Of a stretch of 64,000 nucleotides of DNA, positions 18,039-26,196 are shown piece after piece (positions within the stretch are counted from its first letter, which is position 1; each line of letters begins with the position of its first letter). Below the pieces are notes generated by a model, which was not told the origin of the DNA, searched no databases, and saw only the letters and a program-made list of their open reading frames with translations. Source of the DNA: Nevskia sp. (GTDB lineage: Bacteria; Pseudomonadota; Gammaproteobacteria; Nevskiales; Nevskiaceae); contig JARLJS010000006.1 in the NCBI GenBank assembly GCA_031291075.1, forward strand, positions 1 to 64,000. The letters run 5' to 3'. The position numbers were made by a program, and so were the translations under genes.

Positions 18039-19385
18039 CTACTTCTTCGACATCACTCCCACTCGGAAGCTCATCGTGGCGAGGTCGAGCGTGTAGCTGT
18101 CGAACCGTTGCAGGACGTCCTGCCCCAGCGTCCCGTATTCGCCGGTTTGCGCCCTTGAAGCATCGGAGATTGCGACGTCGAGGTTGGGGAGCTTGATCGA
18201 GTTGCCCGCAATCGATACGACCGGCGAATCCAATACTCCGACCTGCTGATTGACGGTGCCGCCGGCGCTGCCTTCGTGGCTGATGGTCCGGGTGACATGG
18301 TCGAGGATCGATGGATGCGCGTTGACGAAGGCGGCCGCCAGGGTCGTGCTCGTTGAGCCGGTATCGAGCCGCAACGGGGATTCGATCCCGTTGACGACGA
18401 CGTCGACAAACAGGTTGCTGCCGCCCAGGCGCAGGTTGTGTGCTTGCTCCATACCGGCCGGAGCGCAGGTATCGAGCCAGCCATCGGCGCTGAACACGAC
18501 GCAGCCCAATGCGCGAAACACGGGGAAGCCAAGAATTGCCCGGATCTGGCCGCCCTTCGGCAGCTTGAGCTGCGCATCGTCGAGGACCAGGAAGGCGACA
18601 TGCTGCAGGACCGCGCCGGCGAGCTCGACCCGGTCGGCCACGCCGATGCGGGCGGCGATCAGGTCCTTGGTCCAGCTGCCGATGGTTCCGCTCTCCTGGA
18701 GCATGCGCAGCTTCAGGTCACGCGCGGTCGAGGCGGAGAGCACGGAGAGGTTGGCGCCGCTGTCCATCACCGCATCCAGCGACGTGCCGTTGATGGTCGC
18801 CGGCGCCTGGATGAGGCCAACCGTGTTCCGCGAGGTGGCGACCCGCAGCCGGTTCCGGCTGAGCACGGTCTGAAGCGGAGCAAGCGCCAGGGGAGCGGCG
18901 ATGCTGGCCAGGGCTTTGATGCCCTGTGCGTCGTGGATCGGATCGCTGCCCGCGGGGAGCGCAAGCCACTGCCGGGCGGCGTTGGCCGCGCCCTGGTAGT
19001 CCCCGGCGGCGAATTCGGCGTCGGCGGCGATCGCGGCGGCCATCGCTTGCACGGCCGGGTCCTTGCTGTGTGCGAGGGCGTCGTCGTCAAGCGCTGCCCG
19101 TACGGCGCCGATGTCGAGTTGCGAAGCGGCCAGGCGCGCGCGCATCAGCGCGGACGCGGCCGGGTCCTTCGATGTCTGCAGGGCGGAGCGCAGGGGTGCG
19201 ACTTCGCCACGCTCGGCCATCTGGAGCAGCCGGCCCGGATTCTCGCCTGCGTCGGCAACAGCCCGAGGCGGCAGAACGCCGATCGACGAGCCCAGTAGAA
19301 GCGCCAGCGTGAAGGCCGTGGCGAGCGCGGCCGGCTCCCTCGCCAGTTTGGAAGGACTTGATGTAGAATGATGATTAGTTATCAC
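18039..19385 (-). CDS. Secreted retropepsin-like aspartic protease
   Basis: About 448 aa. A hydrophobic N-terminal segment (ALATAFTLALLLGSSIG) is followed by a helical, TPR-like region (residues 60-180) and two retropepsin-like lobes. The first carries DSGANLSVLS, the second DTGSTSTTLAAAF, so both catalytic Asp of a pepsin-like pair may come from one chain. The substrate is unknown. The GTG at 19385 is the first start that includes the signal segment without overlapping the divergent DUF2975 gene. No clear Shine-Dalgarno was seen. Confidence 0.75.
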   Translation of the reverse strand: MITNHHSTSSPSKLAREPAALATAFTLALLLGSSIGVLPPRAVADAGENPGRLLQMAERGEVAPLRSALQTSKDPAASALMRARLAASQLDIGAVRAALDDDALAHSKDPAVQAMAAAIAADAEFAAGDYQGAANAARQWLALPAGSDPIHDAQGIKALASIAAPLALAPLQTVLSRNRLRVATSRNTVGLIQAPATINGTSLDAVMDSGANLSVLSASTARDLKLRMLQESGTIGSWTKDLIAARIGVADRVELAGAVLQHVAFLVLDDAQLKLPKGGQIRAILGFPVFRALGCVVFSADGWLDTCAPAGMEQAHNLRLGGSNLFVDVVVNGIESPLRLDTGSTSTTLAAAFVNAHPSILDHVTRTISHEGSAGGTVNQQVGVLDSPVVSIAGNSIKLPNLDVAISDASRAQTGEYGTLGQDVLQRFDSYTLDLATMSFRVGVMSKK

Positions 19386-19400
19386 AATATATGTATTAAT

Positions 19401-19415
19401 TTCTGTTTTACAGAA
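19401..19415. promoter_or_regulatory. Palindrome in the protease/DUF2975 divergent promoter
   Basis: TTCTGTTTTACAGAA is a 5-bp-arm dyad in an AT-rich 35-bp divergent gap. It ends 5 nt before the DUF2975 ATG, overlapping where a Shine-Dalgarno would be. It is a plausible operator for the XRE regulator encoded downstream; this is inference. Confidence 0.35.
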
Positions 19416-19420
19416 TATAA

Positions 19421-19936
19421 ATGAGCCCAATCCCGACTGCAACCGCCTTGCGTGGTCCGGCGCGGCGCCTGCGCTTCGTTGCCGCGGCGGGGGCATTGAT
19501 CATCCTGCTCCTGCCGTTTCTCGCCACGTTCGTCCCGAACCTGCCGGCTTTGGGGGTATTCGTTCGACTGGATGCGGATGGGCTGCCACGGGCCGCGGCC
19601 GCAACCGTTGCCATGGCAAGCGGGATTCTTCTGGCTGGTGCGCTTTGGGAGTTATGCCGGATGCTGAGCCGCGTGGAGGAAGGACAGGCTTTCGCGCCTG
19701 TCACCACCCGGCACTTCAAGCGATTCGCCGCGCTGCTGATGGTTTCGGCATTGGCCAACGTCATCCTGCCCAATGCCATCAGGTTCTGGGTCGGCCGTGC
19801 CGCGCAGGGCTCGATCGAGTTGACGGCGGGCGCCAAGGATCTGCTGTTTCTGTTTCTGACCGTCGTGCTGGTCTTCGTGGCGGGGCTGCTGGAGCAGGCG
19901 GCCCGCTTCGAAGAAGACAGCCGCTCGATCGTCTGA
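19421..19936 (+). CDS. DUF2975 domain-containing membrane protein
   Basis: 171 aa, four hydrophobic segments (about 19-42, 60-82, 105-122, 143-160), with the DUF2975 features GQAFAPVTTRHFKRFA and a cytosolic C-terminus. DUF2975 genes are commonly followed by a short YozG-type XRE regulator, as here with a 7-bp gap. The role is unknown. Confidence 0.85.
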   Translation: MSPIPTATALRGPARRLRFVAAAGALIILLLPFLATFVPNLPALGVFVRLDADGLPRAAAATVAMASGILLAGALWELCRMLSRVEEGQAFAPVTTRHFKRFAALLMVSALANVILPNAIRFWVGRAAQGSIELTAGAKDLLFLFLTVVLVFVAGLLEQAARFEEDSRSIV

Positions 19937-19943
19937 GGCCGGC

Positions 19944-20186
19944 ATGCCCATCGTCGTCCGGCTTGACGTAATGCTCGCCATGCGCAAGGTGCGCTCCAAG
20001 GACCTGGCCGCACACGTGGGGATCACGGAGTCCAACCTGTCCCTTTTGAAGGCCGGCCATGTCCGCGGCGTGCGCTTCGAGACGCTGGCCAGGATCTGCG
20101 AATACCTGGAGTGCCAGCCGGGAGACTTGCTTGCCTATGTGCCGGATGGCGAGGAATCCGGCGCGGGGACTCGGGATGCTCGATGA
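19944..20186 (+). CDS. Short XRE/Cro-type regulator (YozG-like)
   Basis: 80 aa, a single HTH domain: MLAMRKVRSKDLAAHVGITE, SNLSLLKAGHVRGVRFETLA and RICEYLECQPGDLLAYVP. This is the minimal regulator usually paired with DUF2975 proteins and probably regulates its own operon. A TGAGG motif at the upstream stop can serve as Shine-Dalgarno. Confidence 0.88.
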   Translation: MPIVVRLDVMLAMRKVRSKDLAAHVGITESNLSLLKAGHVRGVRFETLARICEYLECQPGDLLAYVPDGEESGAGTRDAR

Positions 20187-20230
20187 CGGCTGGTGTTGCG
20201 ACCGGTCACGTGTGCTCGGTGTGGATCAAA

Positions 20231-20272
20231 GACGCCGGGATTCCACTCCGTTCCATCCCAGCCTGCAAACTG
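20231..20272 (+). repeat. 42-bp repeat E, copy 1
   Basis: Shares GGGATTCCACTCCGTTCCAT and the following CCCAGCC segment with the copy at 20845-20886 (three mismatches or so). It fills most of the 169-bp gap between the XRE gene and the next gene. Confidence 0.7.
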
Positions 20273-20355
20273 AGCTGAAATCCGCCTAAGCGGTAGTCGG
20301 CAATGGCGGCTTCCGGGTAGTGCAGTGACGTAACCTGTGAGAAGGCGTGCCAGTC

Positions 20356-20715
20356 ATGAACAAACGTCGTCGCGCTGACATTCTGTGCTGCGCGCTCTTG
20401 CTTTGCGCTACTGCGAGTGCTGGTGGACACGGCCTTACCAGCGAGCAAGGCTGCAATCGTCTAAAGGCGGTGATCGCTCGCCAACGTTCTGCGCCTCATG
20501 GCGCGGCGGAATATCGTTGTGACCTTGATCCGACGGAGGGAGCCAGCCGCTACTATGTTTTTGCTCTCCGCTCAAATTTTCCCGCCCCGCCAGGAGCTGG
20601 TCCGGACTGGGTTGGCAGCGCCCTGGTTGATTGGTTTGCCGTATCCAAGAGTTCCGGGGAAATCTCTGAGTGGGACGTAGGTGAAGAAGCAATAGGAAAA
20701 AAGGTTGGCCGCTAG
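20356..20715 (+). CDS. Small secreted hypothetical protein
   Basis: 119 aa. Signal peptide MNKRRRADILCCALLLCATA, cleaved near ASA-GGHG. The mature part has two Cys (GCNRLKAV..., YRCDLDPTEG), likely disulfide-linked, and a central Tyr/Phe-rich strand (SRYYVFALRSNF). No family is recognised. The ATG at 20356 was preferred over an in-frame GTG at 20347 because the signal peptide starts there; GAGAAGG lies about 12 nt upstream. Confidence 0.6.
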   Translation: MNKRRRADILCCALLLCATASAGGHGLTSEQGCNRLKAVIARQRSAPHGAAEYRCDLDPTEGASRYYVFALRSNFPAPPGAGPDWVGSALVDWFAVSKSSGEISEWDVGEEAIGKKVGR

Positions 20716-21047
20716 TGAGCTACGCTTGCTGCACAAGGACGGGACGCCGTATTGAATCCGGCCTTGTCGCTGCTGAACGGTTGCCATCGCTCGGTAGGCT
20801 GGGATGAAGCGTAGCGAATCCCAGCGCTTTGCCAGTCGATCAACGACGCTGGGATTCCACTCCGTTCCATCCCAGCCTACAAACTGGGCACCATCTAAAA
20901 TCCGTGGCGTACCTGCGATTGCTGCTGTGTTCGATCGAAGACAACGTTCATAACAAGAGCGCCAGCGAGCTGCACTCGCAAGCCGGCGTGACGAACCCCG
21001 CAAGCGGGAGAGGGGAACAGCATTCATGCATCTAAGCTGGAGATGCT
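20716..21047. other. 332-bp gap between convergent genes, mostly repeats
   Basis: No coding sequence is supported. The middle (20793-20886) holds an inverted and a direct copy of repeat E. The remainder shows no recognised signal apart from ordinary spacer sequence before the leftward phosphatase gene. Confidence 0.6.
20793..20886. repeat. Repeat E, inverted plus direct copy
   Basis: GGTAGGCTGGGATGAAGCG (inverted, 20795 onward) faces the direct copy at 20845-20886. The pair could fold as a long imperfect hairpin with AGGCTGGGAT / ATCCCAGCCT stems. Confidence 0.65.
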
Positions 21048-21746
21048 CTACACGATCAGCGCGGGCAGCTGGCGGAAGTCGTCGATGATCGCGTCCGGAT
21101 GGCTGCGGGCGATGGGCTCGCCTTCGTTGTAGCCGTAGCTCACGGTGACCACCGGCATGCCGGCGGCGCGGGCTGCCGCCACGTCGGTGCGGGAGTCGCC
21201 CACCAGCAGGCAGCCGGCGGCGGAGGTGTCGAGTTGGTGTGCGAGGTTGAGCAGCGGGGCGGGATCGGGCTTGCGGGTGGGGAAGTCGTCGCCCGCGGCG
21301 ACGGCTTCGAACAGCGCGGCGATGTCCAGGCGCTGCAGCAGGGGCAGCGTGAACCGGCGTGGCTTGTTGGTGCACACCGCCAGGCGCAGGCCGCAGTGCG
21401 CGAGCTGCGGCAGGGTGTCGCGCACGCCGGGGTAGAGCGTGGTGCGCACGGCGAACTCGCGGCCGTAGTGGTCCACGAACAGGGCCTCGGCGCGCTCGAC
21501 GGGGACAGCCATCTCCAGGCCGGCGTGGCACAGGGCGCGCTCGATCAGGACTTTCATGCCCAGGCCCAGCCAAGTCCGCACGCGGGCTTCGCCGGCGGCC
21601 GCCGCACCGAGATCCGCCAGGGTGCGGTCGACGGCCACGGCGATGTCGGCGGCGGTGTCGGCGAGGGTGCCGTCGAGGTCGAAGATCAGGGCGCGGCAGG
21701 CGAAGGGCGCGGACGGCGGAGGTGATGTTGTGGAAAGGGACGGCAT
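21048..21746 (-). CDS. gph: Phosphoglycolate phosphatase (HAD family)
   Basis: 232 aa. HAD motif I FDLDGTLADT (nucleophile and acid/base Asp), motif II VCTNKP, motif III Lys in TRKPDPAPL, and motif IV GDSRTD are all in order. The alpha-helical cap after motif I and the GYNEGE segment near the end are typical of Gph, which removes the 2-phosphoglycolate formed in oxidative DNA repair or photorespiration. Close HAD relatives cannot be excluded. The start at 21746 has no obvious Shine-Dalgarno. Confidence 0.87.
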   Translation of the reverse strand: MPSLSTTSPPPSAPFACRALIFDLDGTLADTAADIAVAVDRTLADLGAAAAGEARVRTWLGLGMKVLIERALCHAGLEMAVPVERAEALFVDHYGREFAVRTTLYPGVRDTLPQLAHCGLRLAVCTNKPRRFTLPLLQRLDIAALFEAVAAGDDFPTRKPDPAPLLNLAHQLDTSAAGCLLVGDSRTDVAAARAAGMPVVTVSYGYNEGEPIARSHPDAIIDDFRQLPALIV

Positions 21747-21881
21747 GGGGATGGCGAGCGAAGGTCGATCCGCACCTTAGCAAAGCGGACGGCATCCCGC
21801 GAAATCCGGCTTCCGAAAACAGCCAGACATTTGTCTGAGTCCGCCGGATAGTAGCGGCGGAATCCATCAAGGCAGATTGAC

Positions 21882-22640
21882 ATGCACGTGACCACCGAGC
21901 CGGCGATCTTCTACCTGGGCACGCCGGTTGTACTCGTCAGCACGCAGAATCCCGACGGCAGCACCAATATCGCGCCGATGTCGTCGGCGTGGTGGCTGGG
22001 CTGGAGCTGCATGTTGGGACTGGACGCGAGTTCGCGCACCACCGAGAACCTGCGGCGCACGCGCGAGTGCGTGCTCAATCTGCCCGCGGCGGATGCCGCC
22101 GCGCTGGTGGACCGGCTGGCGCTGCTCACGGGGAGCGATCCGGTGCCGCTGCACAAGGTGATGCTGGGCTACCGGTATTCGGCGGACAAGTTAGCGGAGT
22201 CAGGCTTCACGCCGATGGCGTCGTGCGAGGTGAAGCCGGCGCGTATCGCCGAATGCCCGATCCAGCTGGAGGCGCGCGTGGTGAGCGTAAGGCCGTTGGC
22301 GAAGGATGATCCGCGCATGGGCGTTCCCGCCTGCGCCATCGAGGTCCGCATCGTGCGGGCGCACGTGGAGGAGGCGCTGCTCGACCGGCCGGGCGGCCGC
22401 AGGATCGATCCGGACAAGTGGAAGCCGCTGATCATGAGCTTCCGCCGACTCTACGCGATCGGCGAGGAGGTGGGGCTGTCGCGGCTGGCGCAGGGGCCGG
22501 AGGCGAAGTACGCGCCGTGGCGGTCGCGGGGGCCGAACCGGCTGATCGGGATGGTCTATCGCCGGTGGGCGCAGCGTAAGTATGCGGACCGCAGCGATGC
22601 GGAGACCGTCGAGGGGCTGGAGGACCTGGTCGGGGAGTGA
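21882..22640 (+). CDS. Flavin reductase-like FMN-binding split-barrel protein
   Basis: 252 aa. The N-terminal half has the split-barrel pattern (GTPVVLVSTQNPDGSTNIAP, WWLGWSCMLGL, ECVLNLPAAD) and a RIAECPIQLEARV strand that shapes the flavin site. The family includes flavin reductases and related oxidoreductases; the substrate is unknown. The longer C-terminal part is rich in Arg and Trp. It stands alone between gph and an LprI-like gene. Confidence 0.82.
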   Translation: MHVTTEPAIFYLGTPVVLVSTQNPDGSTNIAPMSSAWWLGWSCMLGLDASSRTTENLRRTRECVLNLPAADAAALVDRLALLTGSDPVPLHKVMLGYRYSADKLAESGFTPMASCEVKPARIAECPIQLEARVVSVRPLAKDDPRMGVPACAIEVRIVRAHVEEALLDRPGGRRIDPDKWKPLIMSFRRLYAIGEEVGLSRLAQGPEAKYAPWRSRGPNRLIGMVYRRWAQRKYADRSDAETVEGLEDLVGE

Positions 22641-22761
22641 TCGCGCGCTACGTCTGCCCGGCCGAAGCGCGATTCGCGGACGACCTGGCAGACCTGCAGC
22701 GTGTATTCGGCATAGAACGAGCGCCGGCCCTGCTTTGCCCATGCTGCGGTACGGTTTGGTC

Positions 22762-23148
22762 TTACTGCCCGACATTTTCGAATAGCTCCTTGAGCTCCTT
22801 CGTTCGCGCTTCGGTCATGTCGGCTTCGCACACGGAGGAGTACGCCGACTTCCACATGCGGACTCCGCCACTGACTTCTCCGACGAGTGCGCATTGGTCA
22901 TCGCGATACTTGATCCATGTACGCTGAGCGGCGATCAGTGTCCGCCGAGGGTAGTTGTCAGGTTCATCCTTGGGCAAGTTCTTCAAAATCCGTTGGTAGG
23001 TGGCATTGAGTTGCTTGTCCGCCTCCGACCGTCTCTCATTCGCGGCGAGGCCAGTATTCATCGCGCTGCCAGGCGGCCAGTCCTCCGGTTTGTCTTGGGA
23101 AAATCCGAGAATTGGAACAGCTAGTAGGACGCAGGCTATGAAGCGCAC
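22762..23148 (-). CDS. LprI-like secreted protein (DUF1311)
   Basis: 128 aa. A signal peptide (ACVLLAVPILGFS) is followed by the DUF1311 pattern: N-terminal ANERRSEADKQLNATYQRIL, central RRTLIAAQRTWIKYRDDQC, and a late Cys (SVCEADMTEARTKEL). Related proteins include the mycobacterial lysozyme inhibitor LprI; inhibition is not established here. The GTG at 23148 follows AAGGGGA closely and opens a clean signal peptide; an upstream GTG at 23187 is the alternative. Confidence 0.82.
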   Translation of the reverse strand: MRFIACVLLAVPILGFSQDKPEDWPPGSAMNTGLAANERRSEADKQLNATYQRILKNLPKDEPDNYPRRTLIAAQRTWIKYRDDQCALVGEVSGGVRMWKSAYSSVCEADMTEARTKELKELFENVGQ

Positions 23149-23215
23149 TCTTCCCCTTTTCGGTAGTGTGACAACGCCCGGTTTCACGCGCGCCGATCGA
23201 GCGCGGCGAGTGCTT

Positions 23216-23512
23216 TCATGCAGCCTTCAGAGCCCGCAGGACCGCCTTCGGCTCGCGCTCGATGATTCTGAGCAGGGTCTTGGCGGCGCCGGTCGGGGCG
23301 CGTTGGCCCTGCTCCCATTTGCGCAGGGTGGATGCGCTGACGCCGAAGGCGTCGGCGAACTGGTCCTGCGACAGCCCGAGCTGCTTGCGGGCCTTCTGGA
23401 TGGTGTCGGGCCTGACCGCGATCTTGCGGGTGCGGGTCCCGCTCTCCCCGCCGCGGGCGTGGGCGAGCGCCTCCGCCATCGACTGTAGGAGTTCGTCTCC
23501 AAGCTTGCTCAT
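23216..23512 (-). CDS. HTH antitoxin-like regulator (NadS type)
   Basis: 98 aa. An N-terminal MSKLGDELLQSMAEALAHA helix is followed by an Arg/Lys linker and an XRE HTH (ARKQLGLSQDQFADAFGVSA, STLRKWEQGQRAPTGAAKTL). This layout is that of HigA/NadS-like type II antitoxins, normally next to a RelE/HigB-type toxin. No toxin gene is recognisable upstream, where only a repeat-containing stretch lies, so it may be an orphan. GGGGA precedes the ATG by 7 nt. Confidence 0.8.
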   Translation of the reverse strand: MSKLGDELLQSMAEALAHARGGESGTRTRKIAVRPDTIQKARKQLGLSQDQFADAFGVSASTLRKWEQGQRAPTGAAKTLLRIIEREPKAVLRALKAA

Positions 23513-23626
23513 TTGCGTTTCCCCGTTGCCTTGATCGCGGCCGCGAAGGATACCGCCATCTTGTGCACTGTAGCCCATTGGGTTATAGAGCGCCATGCGG
23601 TGGTTTGGTGAGTTGCAGGGTGGGCA

Positions 23627-23672
23627 AAGGCCGCGGGCCTTGCCCACGCGGATGCGCACGGTGGGCACGTAC
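23627..23672. repeat. GTGGGCAAAG repeat (family B)
   Basis: GGTGGGCAAAGGCCGCGGGC then CTTGCCCACGCGG forms an imperfect hairpin. It lies upstream of the HTH gene, where a toxin gene might have been expected. Confidence 0.6.
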
Positions 23673-23776
23673 GGGGCTTGGGCTTCGCATTGCGGCCTCC
23701 GGCGGCGCCCTGTGCGCCATTCCCGTTAGCGGGTAGCATGAATCCGCGGCCTTCCGGCCGCAGGCCGAGGATACCC

Positions 23777-25078
23777 ATGCCCGACGTGATCGCCAGCTCG
23801 GTGGTGTCGTTGGTGGCGCTGGGGATGGCGGCGGCGTTCTACGGGGCGGACCGGGAGTCGCCCATCAGCCGGGTGCTGGCGCTGGGGCTGGCGGCGATGG
23901 GGGTTTCCTATGGCCTCGGCGTGCCGGTTGCGGACATGGAGCAGCAGCTGGGGCGCGGCTTTTACCTGACCGGGCTGCTGGGGCTGGTGGAGGCGGTGTC
24001 GCTGGTCGCCTTCACGGAGTGGCTGGTGCGGGTGCGCCACACGGTGCCGGCGGGCGATCTGGACACGCGCCTGGGCGATACCACGCTGCGGCTGGTGCAG
24101 GGCCTGTCGGTGCTGTACGGGCTGCTGGGGCTGCTGCTGCCAGGGGTGAAGCAGCGCGATTTCTACAACGGCCTGGAGAACGCGGATGCGCTGACGCGGC
24201 CGGGCTTCTGGCTGTTCGCGGTGACGCCGATCGGAGTGCTGGCGGGCTGCGCGCTGGGGCTGGGGCTGCTGCTGCGGCGGCGGCTGGACAAGGCGGAGCG
24301 GATGCGGGTGCTGGGGGCGCTGCTGGCAGGGCCGTTCCTGATGGCGGGGATGGTGCTGCCGCTGTCGGCGGGCAGCGTGGCGATCGCGCTGGGGGAGATG
24401 ATCTTCCTGGTGGGCGCGGTGAAGTACCACGTGCTGCAGGGCCGGCGCGGCGAGTTCATGGCGCGTTTCCTGTCGCCGCAGGTGGCGCAGCTGGTGCGGC
24501 AGCAGGGCCTGGACAGCGCCATCGAGCAGCGGCAGTTGGAGATCAGCGTGGTGTGCTGCGACCTGCGCGGCTTCACCGCGTACGCGCAGGGGCATCCCTC
24601 GCGCCAGGTGATCGAGCTGCTGCGGGAGTACTACGACCTGGCGGGCGAGGCGGCGGCGGAGTTCGGCGCGACGATCAAGGATTTCGCCGGCGACGGCGTG
24701 CTGCTGCTGGTGGGCGCGCCGATCGAGCAGGCCGATCATGCCGCGCGCAGCCTGGAACTGGCGCGGCGCCTGCGCGAAGCGGCGGGCGCGCTGGCCCGGC
24801 GCTGGAGCGACGCGCGCGGGCGCATCGGTGTGGGCGTGGGCGTGGCCAGCGGGGTGGTGACGGTGGGCGTGATCAATTCCACCTCGCGGCTGGAGTACGC
24901 CGCGGTGGGCGCGGCGGTGAACCTGGCCTCGCGGCTGTGCGAGATGGCGCAGGACGGCGAGATCCTGGCCGACGAGCACACCATCCGGCTGGCGGCGGCG
25001 ACCGATTTCAGGCGCAACGAGCCGGTAGCGGTGCACGGGTTCGCGGCGCCGGTGGAGTTGTTTGCGAGCAGGGCGTGA
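23777..25078 (+). CDS. Membrane-bound class III adenylate/guanylate cyclase
   Basis: 433 aa. Six or seven TM segments (residues 5-235) precede a class III cyclase domain (about 255-430). Metal-binding Asp residues lie in VVCCDLRGFTAYAQ and in IKDFAGDGVLLLVGAP; the later GVASGVVTVGVINSTSRLEY and AVNLASRLCEMAQ carry transition-state-type Asn/Arg positions. The ADGVL-like GDGVL and the short N-terminal membrane sensor resemble bacterial CyaA-type receptors. The start at 23777 follows CGAGG by 8 nt. Confidence 0.88.
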   Translation: MPDVIASSVVSLVALGMAAAFYGADRESPISRVLALGLAAMGVSYGLGVPVADMEQQLGRGFYLTGLLGLVEAVSLVAFTEWLVRVRHTVPAGDLDTRLGDTTLRLVQGLSVLYGLLGLLLPGVKQRDFYNGLENADALTRPGFWLFAVTPIGVLAGCALGLGLLLRRRLDKAERMRVLGALLAGPFLMAGMVLPLSAGSVAIALGEMIFLVGAVKYHVLQGRRGEFMARFLSPQVAQLVRQQGLDSAIEQRQLEISVVCCDLRGFTAYAQGHPSRQVIELLREYYDLAGEAAAEFGATIKDFAGDGVLLLVGAPIEQADHAARSLELARRLREAAGALARRWSDARGRIGVGVGVASGVVTVGVINSTSRLEYAAVGAAVNLASRLCEMAQDGEILADEHTIRLAAATDFRRNEPVAVHGFAAPVELFASRA

Positions 25079-25081
25079 GGC

Positions 25082-25447
25082 ATGCCGCACTTCACGGAAA
25101 GTGAAATTTCAGCCTTGAATTCTCTCTCGCATAAGCCAGGAGAGCCGGCCTACTTTGATCCGCTTAGGTATTGTTTGCGGTGGCGTGATGAAGAGCCCCC
25201 GGACTTTCGCGGCCAAAGCTATAAGAGGCTTATTGATCTTGCGATTGCAAGATCATTCATCCATAGGGGGCTCCCCAGGATCAAGTGGTGGGTAGTCGAG
25301 CCTACGACTCATTTTGTCGAGGTATGGGAAGAAGCATTGCATAGAGCCCCGGATTGGCCGGGCTTTAGGCGTGTTGAGCTTTCGACGGAAGACTATTCGT
25401 TCTTTGTGAACCAGATAGCCAAGCCACTAAGTGAACACATCTTGTAG
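25082..25447 (+). CDS. Hypothetical protein
   Basis: 121 aa, soluble, rich in Trp and aromatic residues (RYCLRWRDEEPPDFRG, RIKWWVVEPTTHFVEVWEEA). No family is recognised. It starts 3 bp after the cyclase stop without a clear Shine-Dalgarno. Base composition is visibly lower in G+C than its neighbours, and an inverted REP pair follows directly, which suggests an acquired gene. Confidence 0.55.
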   Translation: MPHFTESEISALNSLSHKPGEPAYFDPLRYCLRWRDEEPPDFRGQSYKRLIDLAIARSFIHRGLPRIKWWVVEPTTHFVEVWEEALHRAPDWPGFRRVELSTEDYSFFVNQIAKPLSEHIL

Positions 25448-25448
25448 A

Positions 25449-25516
25449 GCGGATTGGCGTCAGCGTGATCCGCCTTCCGCGATCGGCGGGTTACGCTCCT
25501 GCGGAGCTAACCCGCC
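25449..25516. repeat. Two REP palindromes in opposite orientation (BIME-like)
   Basis: A short form (25449-25474, preceded by GTAG on the plus strand) faces a long form (25485-25516, GTAG on the minus strand), with 10 bp between them. A family B fragment follows at 25570-25598. Confidence 0.75.
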
Positions 25517-25649
25517 CTACTTTTTGGGTTTCGCGGGCGGGGATTTTCTGGTGAATTCGATGCGGCGTGCCGCGTGGGCACGCTACGCTTTGCCCACGCA
25601 GAAGACTGTGCTTGGTCAGGAACGATAGCAAAAGATCAAGGATTGGCTC

Positions 25650-26123
25650 ATGGACGTTCAGATCGTCGTATTTCCCGAGACAAACGTTGCCGCGATTGAG
25701 CATTTCGGATCGCCCGCCCTTGAACACGATACTGTGCGGAAATTGATCGCTTGGAAGCTCGAGCAGCGCCTGCTGGATCCGGTAAAGTACCGCAGCTATG
25801 GCATTCATTATACCGACCCGCGCACTACGCGGCCGTCAGATCATCACGTGGACTTCTGTCTTTCCGTCGAGTCCGCAGTCGGTCCCAATCCTTTCGGTAT
25901 CATCAACAAGGTAATTCCGCGAAACCGGTGTGCACTCGCCCGTGACATTGGCTCTCGCTATAACAACAAGGCTGCAGTCCACCTATATGAAACGTGGTTG
26001 CCGCAGAGCGGCGAACTGCCTGGCAATTTCCCAATCTTCTTCCACTACGTCAACGTCGGACCACATGTTCGAGAAGAGGAAATGATTACCGATGTATACC
26101 TGCCCTTAAGGCAGTCGTCGTAG
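25650..26123 (+). CDS. GyrI-like small-molecule-binding domain protein
   Basis: 157 aa, a stand-alone GyrI-like/AraC effector-binding domain: MDVQIVVFPETNVAAIEHFG, a conserved YGIHYTDPRTT strand, VDFCLSV, and ALARDIGSRYNN...LYETWLPQSG with the family's W-L-P-x-S-G motif. No DNA-binding domain is attached. Family roles include binding of drugs and inhibition of DNA gyrase (SbmC). The gene is less G+C-rich than its surroundings. Confidence 0.82.
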   Translation: MDVQIVVFPETNVAAIEHFGSPALEHDTVRKLIAWKLEQRLLDPVKYRSYGIHYTDPRTTRPSDHHVDFCLSVESAVGPNPFGIINKVIPRNRCALARDIGSRYNNKAAVHLYETWLPQSGELPGNFPIFFHYVNVGPHVREEEMITDVYLPLRQSS

Positions 26124-26196
26124 TGAATCCGTTCTCGTGCCGCGTGGCACGCTTCGCTTTGCCCGCCCTGCGAGAAGCTACGACAAGCTGCGGGAA

